A DNA stretch of 64,000 nucleotides from JBECKS01 sp964557005 (GTDB lineage Bacteria; Pseudomonadota; Gammaproteobacteria; Pseudomonadales; JBECKS01). Below the pieces are notes generated by a model, which saw only the letters and a list, made by a program, of their open reading frames with translations, was not told the DNA's origin and ran no database searches. The translations under genes were made by a program, and so were the position numbers. Of the stretch, positions 34,148-43,430 are shown piece by piece (position 1 is the first letter of the stretch; every line of letters begins with the position of its first letter). The stretch covers positions 186,001-250,000 of the forward strand of contig CAZKYI010000001.1 in the NCBI GenBank assembly GCA_964557005.1, in the 5' to 3' direction.

Positions 34148-35602
34148 TCATTCCACAGAAGCAACCCCCGCAACATACTGTTTTAAATCTTGCAAAATGC
34201 CTTGAAGCGCATCATTGCCTGCATGTGTTTCCTGCAAGTGCGCAAGGCTTTTCTGGAAATCACCCAGGTGTATGCTGCTACTTTCCTGTTCACCTTTGAA
34301 TTTGCTCACACAAAAATTGTGCCATTGTTGTTTTTCTTCGACATCGAGTGATTCAGGAAAATGTCGCGCGCGATAACGAAATAACATTTCAGCTACGCGG
34401 GCATCTTCAAAATTCAGATTATGCTGCGCTTCGCTGAGTTGCTCGGCATTCATACGCGTGATTTTTTGCATCTTGTTTTTATCTGGCCAGGAAAAAAAAC
34501 CGCTGTAAATCATTAAATCAGGATCACGATATTTTGGCAGGGAAGTTTGGTCTTTATGCACTTCGGTGATTTTTTCGGCCAATTCGCGCTGATGTTTTTT
34601 TAGCAGCGCTGCATTTTCTTCAATGCGTTTCATGTCGAGTTGCAAGCGTTCTATGTCTTGTTCTCTTAAAGTATTGCGCGGTGCCAGCGCGGGGCACTTG
34701 TTACTTTGTACAGATTTTATGGGTGGGCGCTGTGCATCTTCGGCAAGCGCTTCGCTTTTGGTGTAAAGGCGTGTGCGAATATCATCGCTGTGTGCGTTCA
34801 ACAGAAAATCCAGATCCTTGCTTAAATCGCACAATACGGTGGCATTTTTGTTGAGTGGCTCGGGACAAATCGCCATTACCATCGCCATGCAATTCTGGCT
34901 CGCTGGAAATTTGCTGCTCACATGCACCACGGGTTCGTGAAAGGCTTGTTGAATTAACGCGCTGGCTTTTTCTTTTTTTCTCAGCTCAAACAGGTAATCA
35001 AACAGTTTGGGCTGTTTGTTTTTAATGAGTTTGGCAAGCTCAATGGTGGCGTAAACATCGACGAGCGCATCATGCGCACCCTGATGGTGAATGTCATTTG
35101 CCTGTGTGAGCAGTTCGAGCTTGAACACGGGGTGGCCTGTTTCATTTAGCGGCCAGCGAATGCCTTCTGGCCGCAGTGCATGGGTCATGCGCACCAAATC
35201 GATGAGGTCCCAGCGTGTATTGCCGTTTTGATATTCGCGTTCGTAAGGGTCGTAAAAATTGCGATACAGGGCATTGCGCGTCACTTCGTCATCAAAACGC
35301 AGGCTGTTGTAACCGAGCATACAGGTATTGGGCTGGCTGAATGTTTTGAGAATACGCGCAATAAAATCACGTTCCGGCAAACCTTCATGCAGGGCTTTCA
35401 GCGGGGAAATACGCGTGAGCACGCAGGCTTCGGGGTGGGGCAGGCAATCACTCGGTGGTTTGCAATAAAACATCTGCGGTTCGCCAATGATGTTGAATGC
35501 CATATCGGTGCGAACACCTGCAAACTGCGCTGGCCAATCGCGTCGTGGGTCGATGCCAAAAGTTTCGTAATCGTGCCAGTAAAGGCTGGGTGTATTAGGC
35601 AA
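34148..35602 (-). CDS. sbcB: exodeoxyribonuclease I (SbcB)
   Basis: Processive 3'-5' single-strand DNA exonuclease acting in recombination and mismatch repair. About 484 residues are encoded from a TTG at 35602, just before the DEDD motif I HDYETFGIDPRRDWPAQFAG; AGGA lies about 11 bases upstream. No ATG fits, since the frame's ATG at 35749 adds 49 unrelated residues. Later motifs include YNSLRFDDEVTRN and the exonuclease motif III HQGAHDALVDVYAT. Length matches E. coli ExoI (475). It converges on the toxin-antitoxin operon. Confidence 0.93.
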   Translation of the reverse strand: MPNTPSLYWHDYETFGIDPRRDWPAQFAGVRTDMAFNIIGEPQMFYCKPPSDCLPHPEACVLTRISPLKALHEGLPERDFIARILKTFSQPNTCMLGYNSLRFDDEVTRNALYRNFYDPYEREYQNGNTRWDLIDLVRMTHALRPEGIRWPLNETGHPVFKLELLTQANDIHHQGAHDALVDVYATIELAKLIKNKQPKLFDYLFELRKKEKASALIQQAFHEPVVHVSSKFPASQNCMAMVMAICPEPLNKNATVLCDLSKDLDFLLNAHSDDIRTRLYTKSEALAEDAQRPPIKSVQSNKCPALAPRNTLREQDIERLQLDMKRIEENAALLKKHQRELAEKITEVHKDQTSLPKYRDPDLMIYSGFFSWPDKNKMQKITRMNAEQLSEAQHNLNFEDARVAEMLFRYRARHFPESLDVEEKQQWHNFCVSKFKGEQESSSIHLGDFQKSLAHLQETHAGNDALQGILQDLKQYVAGVASVE

Positions 35603-35772
35603 AATGGATTTCCTGAACGCTGGGTGATGAAAGTGTTTGACCTGTAACGAAAGCCGAGTATAACGGATTTGCCGCCTTGATTTTTGTATGCTGAATCGGT
35701 AATTTCGATGCAACTCAAGGCATGTAAGTACAAGAACAAAAAACCACAATCAAACACAAAACAGGATTAAAC

Positions 35773-36141
35773 ATGGCACACATACTGGTTGTTGACGATT
35801 CCCCCACGCAGGCGATGAACCTGAGCAAGATACTTGAAAAGCATGGGCATCAGGTGAGTACGGCAGAAGATGGCTTGGCGGGTATTGAGAAGGCCAGGGC
35901 TGAAAAACCCGATTTGGTGTTGATGGACGTGGTGATGCCAGGCCTTAATGGTTTTCAGGCAACCAGAAAGCTCACCAAAGACCCTGAAACGGGCAATATC
36001 CCTGTGGTACTGGTAACCACCAAGGATCAGGAAACTGACCGTGTGTGGGGTCAACGCCAAGGCGCGAAGGATTATCTGGTTAAACCAGTAGTCGAAGATG
36101 CCCTGATTGCCACCATTGAACGCTGTCTTGCGGGTGAATAA
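35773..36141 (+). CDS. pilH: CheY-like response regulator PilH
   Basis: A single-receiver response regulator of 122 residues. The acidic pair is D8/D9, the phosphoacceptor is D52 in VLMDVVMPGLNG, and the conserved Lys is in YLVKPV. The sequence QATRKLTKDPET...VTTKDQETDRVWGQRQGA is very close to Pseudomonas PilH, which modulates twitching motility through the Chp pathway. pilG, pilI and pilJ are not adjacent. A weak promoter, TTGATT (35677-35682) and TAATTT (35700-35705), lies upstream. It converges on dapD with 14 bases between. Confidence 0.9.
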   Translation: MAHILVVDDSPTQAMNLSKILEKHGHQVSTAEDGLAGIEKARAEKPDLVLMDVVMPGLNGFQATRKLTKDPETGNIPVVLVTTKDQETDRVWGQRQGAKDYLVKPVVEDALIATIERCLAGE

Positions 36142-36155
36142 TCCTGAAACCCTGA

Positions 36156-37184
36156 CTAATTGTGAGCGTGTAGCGCTTCGTTTAAGGCAATCGCCGATTG
36201 ATTGGTGCGGCATTGAATGGCACCTGTCAGTGAATGGCGAATAAATAACAAATCACTTTTTCCTGCCAGATTCGCCGCCTTGGTGGTTTCAACCACCGTG
36301 CCTGTGTCGTCAAGCACTTCCACTTTAGAACCTCCCGTCACATAAAGCCCCGCTTCCAAAGTACAGCGATCGCCCAGCGGAATGCCCAAGCCTGAGTTGG
36401 CACCTAACAGGCAATCCTTGCCGATGGAAATCACTACGTTGTTCCCACCTGACAGTGTGCCCATTGTGCTGCACCCGCCACCCAAATCGCTGCCGCTGCC
36501 CACAAACACACCCGCAGAAATGCGGCCTTCAATCATATTGGGGCCTTCGCAGCCTGCATTAAAATTAACAAAACCTTCGTGCATGACGGTGGTGCCTTCA
36601 CCCAGATAGGCACCCAGACGAATGCGTGCGGTATGCGCGATGCGCACGCCCGTCGGTACAACGTAGTCGGTCATTTTGGGGAATTTATCAACAGATTTCA
36701 CTTCCAGCACTTCACCGCGCAAGCGTGCTGCAATCTGTTTTTCGGCCAGTTCTGATAAATCAATCGCACCGATGTTGGTCCATGCAACATTGGGCAGCAA
36801 GGGGAATATGCCGCTTAAATTACAGCCTTGCGGTTTCACCAAACGGTGAGAGAGCAAATGCAGTTTCAGGTAGGTTTCAGGAGTTGAAGACAATGCTGCA
36901 TCGCTTTCCAGTGCGCACACCAGCGTTGTTTTGTTAGTTGCGAGCGTTTCAAGCAGTTGACTTTGTTCTGGCGCAACAGTTTTAAGTGCCTGAGCGCAGG
37001 ATTTCAGTTCATCAGATTTGAGTTCAACGACCTGATTACCTGATTGAATGATGTTAATGCTTTTGAGTGCCTGAATGATTTCACTGGATGGATTTAACAA
37101 AGGTGCAGGATAAAAAACCTCCAGCCATTCGCCTTTTTTGTTTTGAGTGCCTATGCCAAATGCAATGCTGAAATACTGGCTCAT
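36156..37184 (-). CDS. dapD: tetrahydrodipicolinate N-succinyltransferase DapD
   Basis: Acyltransferase of the succinylase branch of lysine and meso-diaminopimelate synthesis. The 342-residue protein belongs to the longer DapD group found in Pseudomonas. The second half is a left-handed beta-helix (GAYLGEGTTVMHEGFVNFNAGCEG, then SGSDLGGGCSTMGTLSGGNN). It lies downstream of an ArsC/Spx-like gene (29-base gap) and dapC on the same strand, so two steps of the pathway are clustered. Confidence 0.96.
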   Translation of the reverse strand: MSQYFSIAFGIGTQNKKGEWLEVFYPAPLLNPSSEIIQALKSINIIQSGNQVVELKSDELKSCAQALKTVAPEQSQLLETLATNKTTLVCALESDAALSSTPETYLKLHLLSHRLVKPQGCNLSGIFPLLPNVAWTNIGAIDLSELAEKQIAARLRGEVLEVKSVDKFPKMTDYVVPTGVRIAHTARIRLGAYLGEGTTVMHEGFVNFNAGCEGPNMIEGRISAGVFVGSGSDLGGGCSTMGTLSGGNNVVISIGKDCLLGANSGLGIPLGDRCTLEAGLYVTGGSKVEVLDDTGTVVETTKAANLAGKSDLLFIRHSLTGAIQCRTNQSAIALNEALHAHN

Positions 37185-37213
37185 GTGTTTACCTTTTTAT
37201 GTTGTAATGTTTT

Positions 37214-37564
37214 TTATTGAATGTTTGCAAAAGCTTTTGCATCAAAGCCGATGAGTTGAGATTTTTTGCCTTCGACAATCGGACGCTTAATCATGGAAGT
37301 ATTTTCTGCAAGTAATCTGGCCTGTTGTGTAGGGCTGCCTTCGGCCAGTGCTTGTTGTTGAGCACTCAGTTTTCGCCAGGTTGTGCCACGTTTATTGATG
37401 AGGTGTTCGCTGCCAAATTGTTTCAGCCACGCTTGAATGTGTTGTTCACTCGGTGGATTTTTTTTGAAATCAATAAATTCAAATGCCACGCCTTTATCAT
37501 CAAGGAATTTTCTGGCCTTTTTAACCGTGTCGCAATTCGCAATGCCGTACATTTTGATGCTCAT
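37214..37564 (-). CDS. ArsC/Spx-family protein (YffB type)
   Basis: A 116-residue thioredoxin-fold protein of the ArsC/Spx family, similar to YffB. The start MYGIANCDTVKKARKF carries the single N-terminal cysteine (C11) and a Lys/Arg-rich helix. The catalytic arginine context of true arsenate reductases is not evident, so arsenate reduction is not claimed. It sits between dapC (13 bases upstream) and dapD, an arrangement also seen in Pseudomonas. Confidence 0.9.
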   Translation of the reverse strand: MSIKMYGIANCDTVKKARKFLDDKGVAFEFIDFKKNPPSEQHIQAWLKQFGSEHLINKRGTTWRKLSAQQQALAEGSPTQQARLLAENTSMIKRPIVEGKKSQLIGFDAKAFANIQ

Positions 37565-37577
37565 AAACGCTGCTTCC

Positions 37578-38771
37578 CTAAAATTGATTTTTGGCGAAAT
37601 CGCGCAAGCGTGCTACGGCTTGTTCGCATTCATCGACTTCTGCCACCATCGCCATGCGTACATAGCCTGCGCCCGGGTTAATGCCGTTCACTTTCTGAGA
37701 TAAATAACGGCCAGGCAATACCGTAATGTTTTGTTGTTCGAATAAACGCGCTGCAAAATCTTCATCACTGCCTTGTGTTTTCAGCCAGAAATAAAAACTG
37801 GCATCCGGCAGTTGAATATCATAAACATCTTTCAGATTGTCATACGCCATTGAAAACTTTTGTCGATAATAGTCACGGTTTTGCAAGACATGACTTTCAT
37901 CATTCCATGCAGCAATGCTTGCCAACTGCGTGGGTAAGGACATGGCGCACCCATGATAGGTACGGTAGCTTAAAAATTTCGCCAATAATTTGGCATCGCC
38001 CGCGACAAACCCTGAACGCAAACCTGGCAGGTTGGAGCGTTTTGAGAGCGAATGAAACACCACACAGCGCTCGAAGTTGGGGTTACCCATCAATTCACTG
38101 GCTTGCAGCAAACCTGCGGGTGGATTGTGTTCATCAGGATAGATTTCTGAATAACATTCATCAGAAGCAATCACAAAATCATATTTGTGTGCCAGTGCAA
38201 TCAATGATTGTAACTGACTGATGCTGGTGACTGAGCCTGTCGGATTTCCAGGAGTGCATAAAAACAGTAGCTGGCATTTTTTCCACACAGCTTCATCTAC
38301 GGCTTGGTAGTCGGGAATAAAATGGTTTTCCTCAAGGCAATTTAAAAAACAAGGCTGTGCACCCGCCAGCAATGCTGCCCCTTCGTATATTTGATAAAAG
38401 GGATTGGGGCTGAGTACCAGCGCTTCACGGCTTGCATCAATCGCGGCTTGTGTAAAAGAAAACAAGGCTTCTCTGGTGCCATTCACAGGGAGCACTTCGC
38501 TGTTGGCACACAGCTGTTTCAGGTTGAAACGCTTTTTGCACCAGTGCGCAATGCTCTCACGCAGTTCGTCACTGCCTTTGGTGCTTGGATATTTGGAAAT
38601 TTCGTGCAGATTGTTTTTGAGTGTGTCGAGTACAAAAGCAGGTGGTGCATGTTTGGGCTCACCAATCGACAAGGAAATAGCTTGCAGATGTTTGGGTGGT
38701 GTAATCCCTGCTTTGAGTTTTGCCAGTTTTTCAAAAGGATAAGGCTGTAAGCGATTGAGATAAGGATTCAT
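37578..38771 (-). CDS. dapC: succinyldiaminopimelate transaminase DapC
   Basis: PLP-dependent class I/II aminotransferase of 397 residues that makes N-succinyl-LL-diaminopimelate. The PLP lysine lies in FHSLSKRSNLPGLRSGF, and the SLSIGEPKHAPP N-terminus and ASDECYSEIY block are typical of the fold. Clustering with dapD supports the assignment over other aspartate-family aminotransferases. It starts 24 bases after glnD on the same strand. Confidence 0.95.
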   Translation of the reverse strand: MNPYLNRLQPYPFEKLAKLKAGITPPKHLQAISLSIGEPKHAPPAFVLDTLKNNLHEISKYPSTKGSDELRESIAHWCKKRFNLKQLCANSEVLPVNGTREALFSFTQAAIDASREALVLSPNPFYQIYEGAALLAGAQPCFLNCLEENHFIPDYQAVDEAVWKKCQLLFLCTPGNPTGSVTSISQLQSLIALAHKYDFVIASDECYSEIYPDEHNPPAGLLQASELMGNPNFERCVVFHSLSKRSNLPGLRSGFVAGDAKLLAKFLSYRTYHGCAMSLPTQLASIAAWNDESHVLQNRDYYRQKFSMAYDNLKDVYDIQLPDASFYFWLKTQGSDEDFAARLFEQQNITVLPGRYLSQKVNGINPGAGYVRMAMVAEVDECEQAVARLRDFAKNQF

Positions 38772-38795
38772 GTTTCGGTGTTATTTTTCAGGTTT

Positions 38796-41516
38796 TTATA
38801 TGGCGATGCTCTTGGCGACGTTGCTGCCTTCAACCTGAGCTGTAAAGTGTTGATCGAGTTTTTGTTCAATATGATTTTTCAGGCTATCACAAAATGCTGC
38901 ATCCAGAAGTGCCTGACCATGTTTGGTACTGACAAAGAAAATATCTTCAACACTTTCGCCCAAAGTGGCAATACGCGCATTATTGAGCACCAAATCAAAC
39001 TCCATAAAAATAGCGCCGATGTTGGCCAACAAGCCAGGGCGGTCGAGTGTCAGGATTTCAATAATGCTGTGGTTTTGATTATCAGGATGTATGATTTTAA
39101 CCTGGGTTTTGACACTGAACTGCTTTAACTGCCTTGGCATAATCTTGTTGCTGCCTTTTCTAACCAGCTCAACAAAGTGTTCAGGGTGCGCCAGTTTTTG
39201 TTCCAGTAATGCAATAATTTCCTTATGTTGCTCTTCGCTGGGTTGATCCATGCTTTTTTCATCAAGCACCACATAGGTGTTTAGCGCCATATTATTTTTG
39301 GTGGCCATGATTCTCGCATCGACCACGCTGAGATTGAGTTGGCTGAGCAAGGTAACGGTTGCAGCAAATAAATAGTTGATGTCGGGTGTGTAGGTGAAAA
39401 TCTGGGTTTGCGCCAGATGTTTTTTATCTTCACGGCGAATGGCAACCAGCGGCAGGCGATTGTCTCTTTCGATAATCAGTTCACTTTGCCACGCAATTTC
39501 CACGCCATTGTGGCGGATAAAATATTCGTCACCCATTTGCTCCCACAGTGCCTTGCATTGCACATGCAAATGTTTTTTTGTGGCAAGAATATTGAGTGCA
39601 TCTTTTTTTCTGTCTTCTATGAGTGAACTGTTATCAATTTGCAATGAGCCAGTACGAAATAATTGTTTGGTTTTGGTGTAAAGTTCACGGTACAGGGAAG
39701 CTTTCCAGCCATTCCATAAAGTGGGGTTGGTTGCATTGACATCGGCAACGGTTAAAACATAGAGGTAATCAAGGCGCGTCTGGTTCACAACAATTTTTGC
39801 AAATTCCTGTATCACTTCCGGATCAGCCAAATCCTTTCTTTGCGTGGTGATCGACATGAGCAGGTGATACCTGACCAGCCACGAAGCCAGTTCGGTATCC
39901 CAATCGCCAAAACCATGCAGTTTCATAAATGGAATCACAAGCTCGGCACCGAGTTCTGAATGGTCTCGTCCTGAACCTTTGCCAATATCGTGAAACAAGC
40001 CTGCAATATACAAGGGCGCAAGTTTTGGCAGGTTATTGATTATGTTATAGGCGATGGGATTTTCGTCCTTTCTTTCAAAATAACGAAACTGGCGCAGATT
40101 TTTAATCAGCAATAATGTGTGTGCATCGACTGTGTAGATGTGAAACAAATCATATTGCATCTGACCAATGACGTGATCAAATTCAGGAATATAGGCACCC
40201 AACACACCATAGCGCTTCATGCGTTTCAAATTTGAAAACAGTTTGTAGGGTGAGTTGAGAAATTCCACGAACAGCGAGGTATTGCGAATATCCTTGCGAA
40301 AATTGTCATCAATCAAATGACGATATTTACGAATTTGTCTGATGGTGTCGATATGAAATTCCTGCACATTTTCATTTTGTGCAGCAATCATAAAGACTTC
40401 GAGCAAGGCAGAAGGGCGCAGTTTGAATACGTCAGGTGAAGTGGTTTCAAGATACCCTTTTCTTAACTTGAACCGCCCATTGATTTTTCTGGTGCGTTTG
40501 AGGCTGTATTTATGAACAATGGCATCATCAAAATGTTGCAAGAGCATGTCATTTAATTCGGAGACTTCTACCGCCACCAGATAGTATTGCTTCATCAGTT
40601 GCTCGATGGCGAGTGTATGTTCGTTATCCTTGAACCCGAGCAGACCAGCGAGCTTTTTTTGATGATCAAATAATAATTTATTTTCCGCACGCTCCAGCAT
40701 GCAGTGCAGGCCGAATCTTAATTTCCACAAAAAGTGCTGACAGTTACTCAGGCTGTGAAATTCCGAATCTTCAAGAAATCCGTGCTCAACCAGTGCATAC
40801 AGGCTGTCACAGGCATAGTGGCGTTTGGCCACCCAGCAAATCATTTGAATATCGCGCAGTCCGCCAGGTGCTTCCTTTAAATCAGGTTCAAGATTGTATT
40901 CGGTGTTGTTATGTTTTTTATGGCGAGTTCTTTGTTCTTCTCTTTTTGCGAGAAAGAAATCCGTGCTTTTCCAGATTTTTTTCTGGCTGGTTTCATACTG
41001 CATTTTTTCGAGCAGTTTGTTGTCACCAATCAATGTACGCGCTTCCATAATGTTGGTGGCAATGGTGATGTCATTTTTTGCTTCCCTGTAACACTCCTTG
41101 ATTGAGCGAACGCTATGCCCGATATCCACACCCAAATCCCACAAGCGTGTGACAAATTTTGCGATTGCGTCATTGGCTTTTTCAAAATTGTCCTTGTTTT
41201 TAAGAATCAGAATGTCGACATCAGAAAAGGGCTGCAATTCCTGTCGACCATAACCTCCGACAGCAATCAGGCTTAATTCGGAAAAATCTCCCAAGCCTGC
41301 TTCCTGCCACAGGCAAATCAGTATCTGGTCGATAAGATCGGAGTAATCCTTTAATAATTTTGCAACATCTTCGCCTTGTTTGAATTTTTCAAATTGTAAA
41401 CGGCGAAATTCCACAATTTCTTTTTTAAAAAAAGTGGCGTGTTGTTTTTCTTCCTGCCACTTGTTTTCAAGTAACTTGAGTTTGCGGTAGAACGAATCAC
41501 TTCTTTGTGGAATCAT
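38796..41516 (-). CDS. glnD: PII uridylyltransferase / uridylyl-removing enzyme GlnD
   Basis: Nitrogen sensor that adds UMP to, or removes it from, PII proteins according to glutamine. Its 906 residues hold a nucleotidyltransferase domain (VGGYGRQELQPFSDVDILIL at about 87-106), a linker domain, an HD hydrolase domain (GLFHDIGKGSGRDHSELGAE), and two C-terminal ACT domains that bind glutamine (final one in ILTLDRPGLLANIGAIF). All catalytic residues look intact. Its start overlaps the map stop by 4 bases, so the two are coupled. Confidence 0.98.
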   Translation of the reverse strand: MIPQRSDSFYRKLKLLENKWQEEKQHATFFKKEIVEFRRLQFEKFKQGEDVAKLLKDYSDLIDQILICLWQEAGLGDFSELSLIAVGGYGRQELQPFSDVDILILKNKDNFEKANDAIAKFVTRLWDLGVDIGHSVRSIKECYREAKNDITIATNIMEARTLIGDNKLLEKMQYETSQKKIWKSTDFFLAKREEQRTRHKKHNNTEYNLEPDLKEAPGGLRDIQMICWVAKRHYACDSLYALVEHGFLEDSEFHSLSNCQHFLWKLRFGLHCMLERAENKLLFDHQKKLAGLLGFKDNEHTLAIEQLMKQYYLVAVEVSELNDMLLQHFDDAIVHKYSLKRTRKINGRFKLRKGYLETTSPDVFKLRPSALLEVFMIAAQNENVQEFHIDTIRQIRKYRHLIDDNFRKDIRNTSLFVEFLNSPYKLFSNLKRMKRYGVLGAYIPEFDHVIGQMQYDLFHIYTVDAHTLLLIKNLRQFRYFERKDENPIAYNIINNLPKLAPLYIAGLFHDIGKGSGRDHSELGAELVIPFMKLHGFGDWDTELASWLVRYHLLMSITTQRKDLADPEVIQEFAKIVVNQTRLDYLYVLTVADVNATNPTLWNGWKASLYRELYTKTKQLFRTGSLQIDNSSLIEDRKKDALNILATKKHLHVQCKALWEQMGDEYFIRHNGVEIAWQSELIIERDNRLPLVAIRREDKKHLAQTQIFTYTPDINYLFAATVTLLSQLNLSVVDARIMATKNNMALNTYVVLDEKSMDQPSEEQHKEIIALLEQKLAHPEHFVELVRKGSNKIMPRQLKQFSVKTQVKIIHPDNQNHSIIEILTLDRPGLLANIGAIFMEFDLVLNNARIATLGESVEDIFFVSTKHGQALLDAAFCDSLKNHIEQKLDQHFTAQVEGSNVAKSIAI

Positions 41517-42280
41517 TTTTCTTCATTTCTGAGGGTCAGGATTTCGTAGCCAGAGGCGGTGACCAGCAAGGTGTGCTCCCACTGTGCGGATAATTTTTTA
41601 TCGCGCGTGACCACTGTCCAGTTATCGGGCAACAGGCGCGTCTGTGCTTTTCCCGCATTCAACATCGGTTCAATGGTAAAGCACATGCCTTCAACAATTT
41701 CCTCACGTGTACCGGGTTGGCCGTAGTGCAATACCTGTGGCTCCTCGTGGAAAATCAAACCAATACCGTGACCACAATATTCGCGCACGATGCTGAATTT
41801 GTCTTTGGCTGCGCGTGTCTGAATCGCAAAGCCAATATCGCCGAGGTATTTGCCAGGTTTGACTTCTTCAATACCCAAAAACAAGGCTTCGCGGGTGACT
41901 TTAATCAGTCGGTCTGCCAGCGCCGAGATTTTTCCTACTGCAAACATTTTGCTGGTGTCACCGTGATAGCCGTCGAGAATAACAGTGACATCAATGTTGA
42001 TGATGTCGCCTTCCTTGAGAATTTTCTGGTCAGAAGGAATGCCGTGGCAAATCACATGATTCACAGAGGTACAGATGGATTTGGGAAAGCCCTTATAGTT
42101 GAGCGGGGCGGGAATGGCGCCTTTTGCGATAATGTAATCGTGGCAAATCCGGTCGAGCTTGCCTGTGCTGATGCCGGGCGTTACATAGTCGCCAATCATT
42201 TCAAGCACTTCAGCAGCCAAAGCACCTGCTGCACGCATTTTTTGCTGTGCTTCGATATTTTTGATGGTAATACGGCTCAT
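41513..42280 (-). CDS. map: methionine aminopeptidase type I
   Basis: Removes initiator methionine from nascent proteins using two metal ions. It has 255 residues from the ATG at 42280; a frame to 42331 would add 17 residues that are not conserved. The metal-ligand segments are INIDVTVILDGYHGDTSKMF, the GHGIGLIFHEEP block and FTIEPMLNAGK. A perfect -10 TATAAT on the minus strand (42323-42318) gives a leader of about 30 bases. map is divergent from rpsB and coupled to glnD. Confidence 0.97.
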   Translation of the reverse strand: MSRITIKNIEAQQKMRAAGALAAEVLEMIGDYVTPGISTGKLDRICHDYIIAKGAIPAPLNYKGFPKSICTSVNHVICHGIPSDQKILKEGDIINIDVTVILDGYHGDTSKMFAVGKISALADRLIKVTREALFLGIEEVKPGKYLGDIGFAIQTRAAKDKFSIVREYCGHGIGLIFHEEPQVLHYGQPGTREEIVEGMCFTIEPMLNAGKAQTRLLPDNWTVVTRDKKLSAQWEHTLLVTASGYEILTLRNEEK

Positions 42281-42317
42281 GGACAAGGCAGGATTAAGTA
42301 CATTCAACGGGCGTGCG

Positions 42318-42346
42318 ATTATATAGGACAAGGCACTAGAGTGCAG
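42318..42346 (-). promoter_or_regulatory. map promoter
   Basis: On the minus strand a consensus TATAAT occupies 42323-42318, with CTGCAC (42346-42341) 17 bases upstream as a weak -35. The predicted transcription start is near 42311, about 30 bases before the map ATG. Confidence 0.5.
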
Positions 42347-42372
42347 CCCTGTGCAAACCGGTGTAAGCGAAC

Positions 42373-42554
42373 TTCCATTACTTTCGGCCTTGTGATATAA
42401 AGCCGCGCGCTGAAAAGCATCCGCTTTTCAGTTAAATCATTAACCAAATACGCACACATTTCGTCACCGAATCCGGGTGCCTGAGCAACGGCCACGCTGC
42501 TCAAGTTGGATGAGGGGAAGTGTGGAGGCCTAACCCAAAGATAAAGGTGAAACC
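42373..42554 (+). promoter_or_regulatory. rpsB promoter and structured leader
   Basis: An extended -10 (TG at 42393-42394, TATAAA at 42396-42401) with a weak -35 (TTCCAT, 42373-42378) is followed by the GC-rich discriminator GCCGCGCGC, a feature of promoters under stringent control. The leader of about 147 bases contains a perfect 8-bp hairpin, TGAAAAGC/GCTTTTCA (42411-42430), and a second stem, TGAGCA/TGCTCA (42482-42503). S2 protein represses rpsB-tsf through the leader RNA in E. coli; this leader is a plausible counterpart. Confidence 0.6.
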
Positions 42555-43334
42555 ATGACTCAAGTAACTATGCGCGAGCTGTTGAAAGCTGGCGTTCATT
42601 TCGGCCATCGTTCCAGATACTGGAACCCTAAAATGAGCAAATACATTTACGGCGCTCGTAATAAAGCTCATATTATCAATCTGGATCATACGCTTCCTGC
42701 CATGAACACAGCACTCAAGCTGGTAAATGAATTGGCAGCGAACAAGAACAAGATTCTGTTTGTGGGCACCAAGCGTGCAGCAAGCAAGGTCATTAAAGAA
42801 GAGGCCATTCGTGCGGGTATGCCCTACGTCAACCATCGTTGGCTGGGCGGCATGTTAACCAATTACAAAACCATTCGTCAGTCTATCAAGCGTTTGAAAG
42901 AACTGGAGAAGCAATCTCAGGATGGTTCTTTTGATCGCCTCACCAAGAAAGAAGCATTGATGTTGAGCCGTGAACAGGAAAAACTGGAACGCGCGCTCGG
43001 TGGCATCAAGGACATCGGTGGTCTTCCTGATGCGCTGTTTGTGATTGATGTAAACCACGAACACATTGCGGTGAGTGAAGCACGTAAATTGGGTATTCCT
43101 GTGATTGGTATTGTCGATACCAACAGTGATCCTGACGGTATTGATTATGTGATTCCGGGCAATGACGATTCCATCAGCGCCATCAAGCTCTATGTGAAAT
43201 CAGTAGCGGATGCCTGTATCGAAGGATTGGGCAGACGCACGGATACCCAGGATGCCAGAAAGGCTTCCATGAAAGAGGTGGAAGTGGAAGCAGTCGCAGT
43301 CGAAGAAGCTGCACCCGAAGTGGCAGCAGAATAA
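42555..43334 (+). CDS. rpsB: 30S ribosomal protein S2
   Basis: Small-subunit protein S2, which binds the 30S neck late in assembly. The 259 residues start MTQVTMRELLKAGVHFGHRSRYWNPKM, a hallmark sequence, and include FVGTKRAA and NHRWLGGMLTN. The C-terminus is an acidic, alanine-rich tail. AAAGGTGA before the ATG is the ribosome-binding site. tsf follows beyond an intrinsic terminator, so tsf probably receives only read-through. Confidence 0.99.
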   Translation: MTQVTMRELLKAGVHFGHRSRYWNPKMSKYIYGARNKAHIINLDHTLPAMNTALKLVNELAANKNKILFVGTKRAASKVIKEEAIRAGMPYVNHRWLGGMLTNYKTIRQSIKRLKELEKQSQDGSFDRLTKKEALMLSREQEKLERALGGIKDIGGLPDALFVIDVNHEHIAVSEARKLGIPVIGIVDTNSDPDGIDYVIPGNDDSISAIKLYVKSVADACIEGLGRRTDTQDARKASMKEVEVEAVAVEEAAPEVAAE

Positions 43335-43358
43335 GGCTGACAGAGTAATTTCAGACAA

Positions 43359-43378
43359 GGGGGCGATGCCCCCTTTTT
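43359..43378 (+). terminator. rpsB-tsf intergenic terminator/attenuator
   Basis: GGGGGC-GAT-GCCCCC (43359-43373) is a perfect 6-bp GC stem with a 3-base loop, followed directly by TTTTT (43374-43378). This is a textbook intrinsic terminator located between two genes normally co-transcribed, so it probably sets the ratio of S2 to EF-Ts. Confidence 0.9.
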
Positions 43379-43430
43379 GATGTCTGAGCATGTTCAAAAT
43401 TTTAAATTGATTGATTAAGAGGAAACAGTA

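Noticed and set aside
34117..34299. 60-codon frame between the antitoxin gene and sbcB
   Set aside because: Mostly antisense to the sbcB 3' end, with no ATG-linked ribosome-binding site and no family features.
37214..37564. Arsenate reductase ArsC
   Set aside because: The fold and cysteine fit the wider ArsC/Spx family, but there are no ars neighbours, and the dap context matches the YffB type.
41717..42400. 227-codon open frame antisense to map
   Set aside because: Lies opposite conserved metal-binding segments of map and runs into the map/rpsB promoters; no family resemblance.
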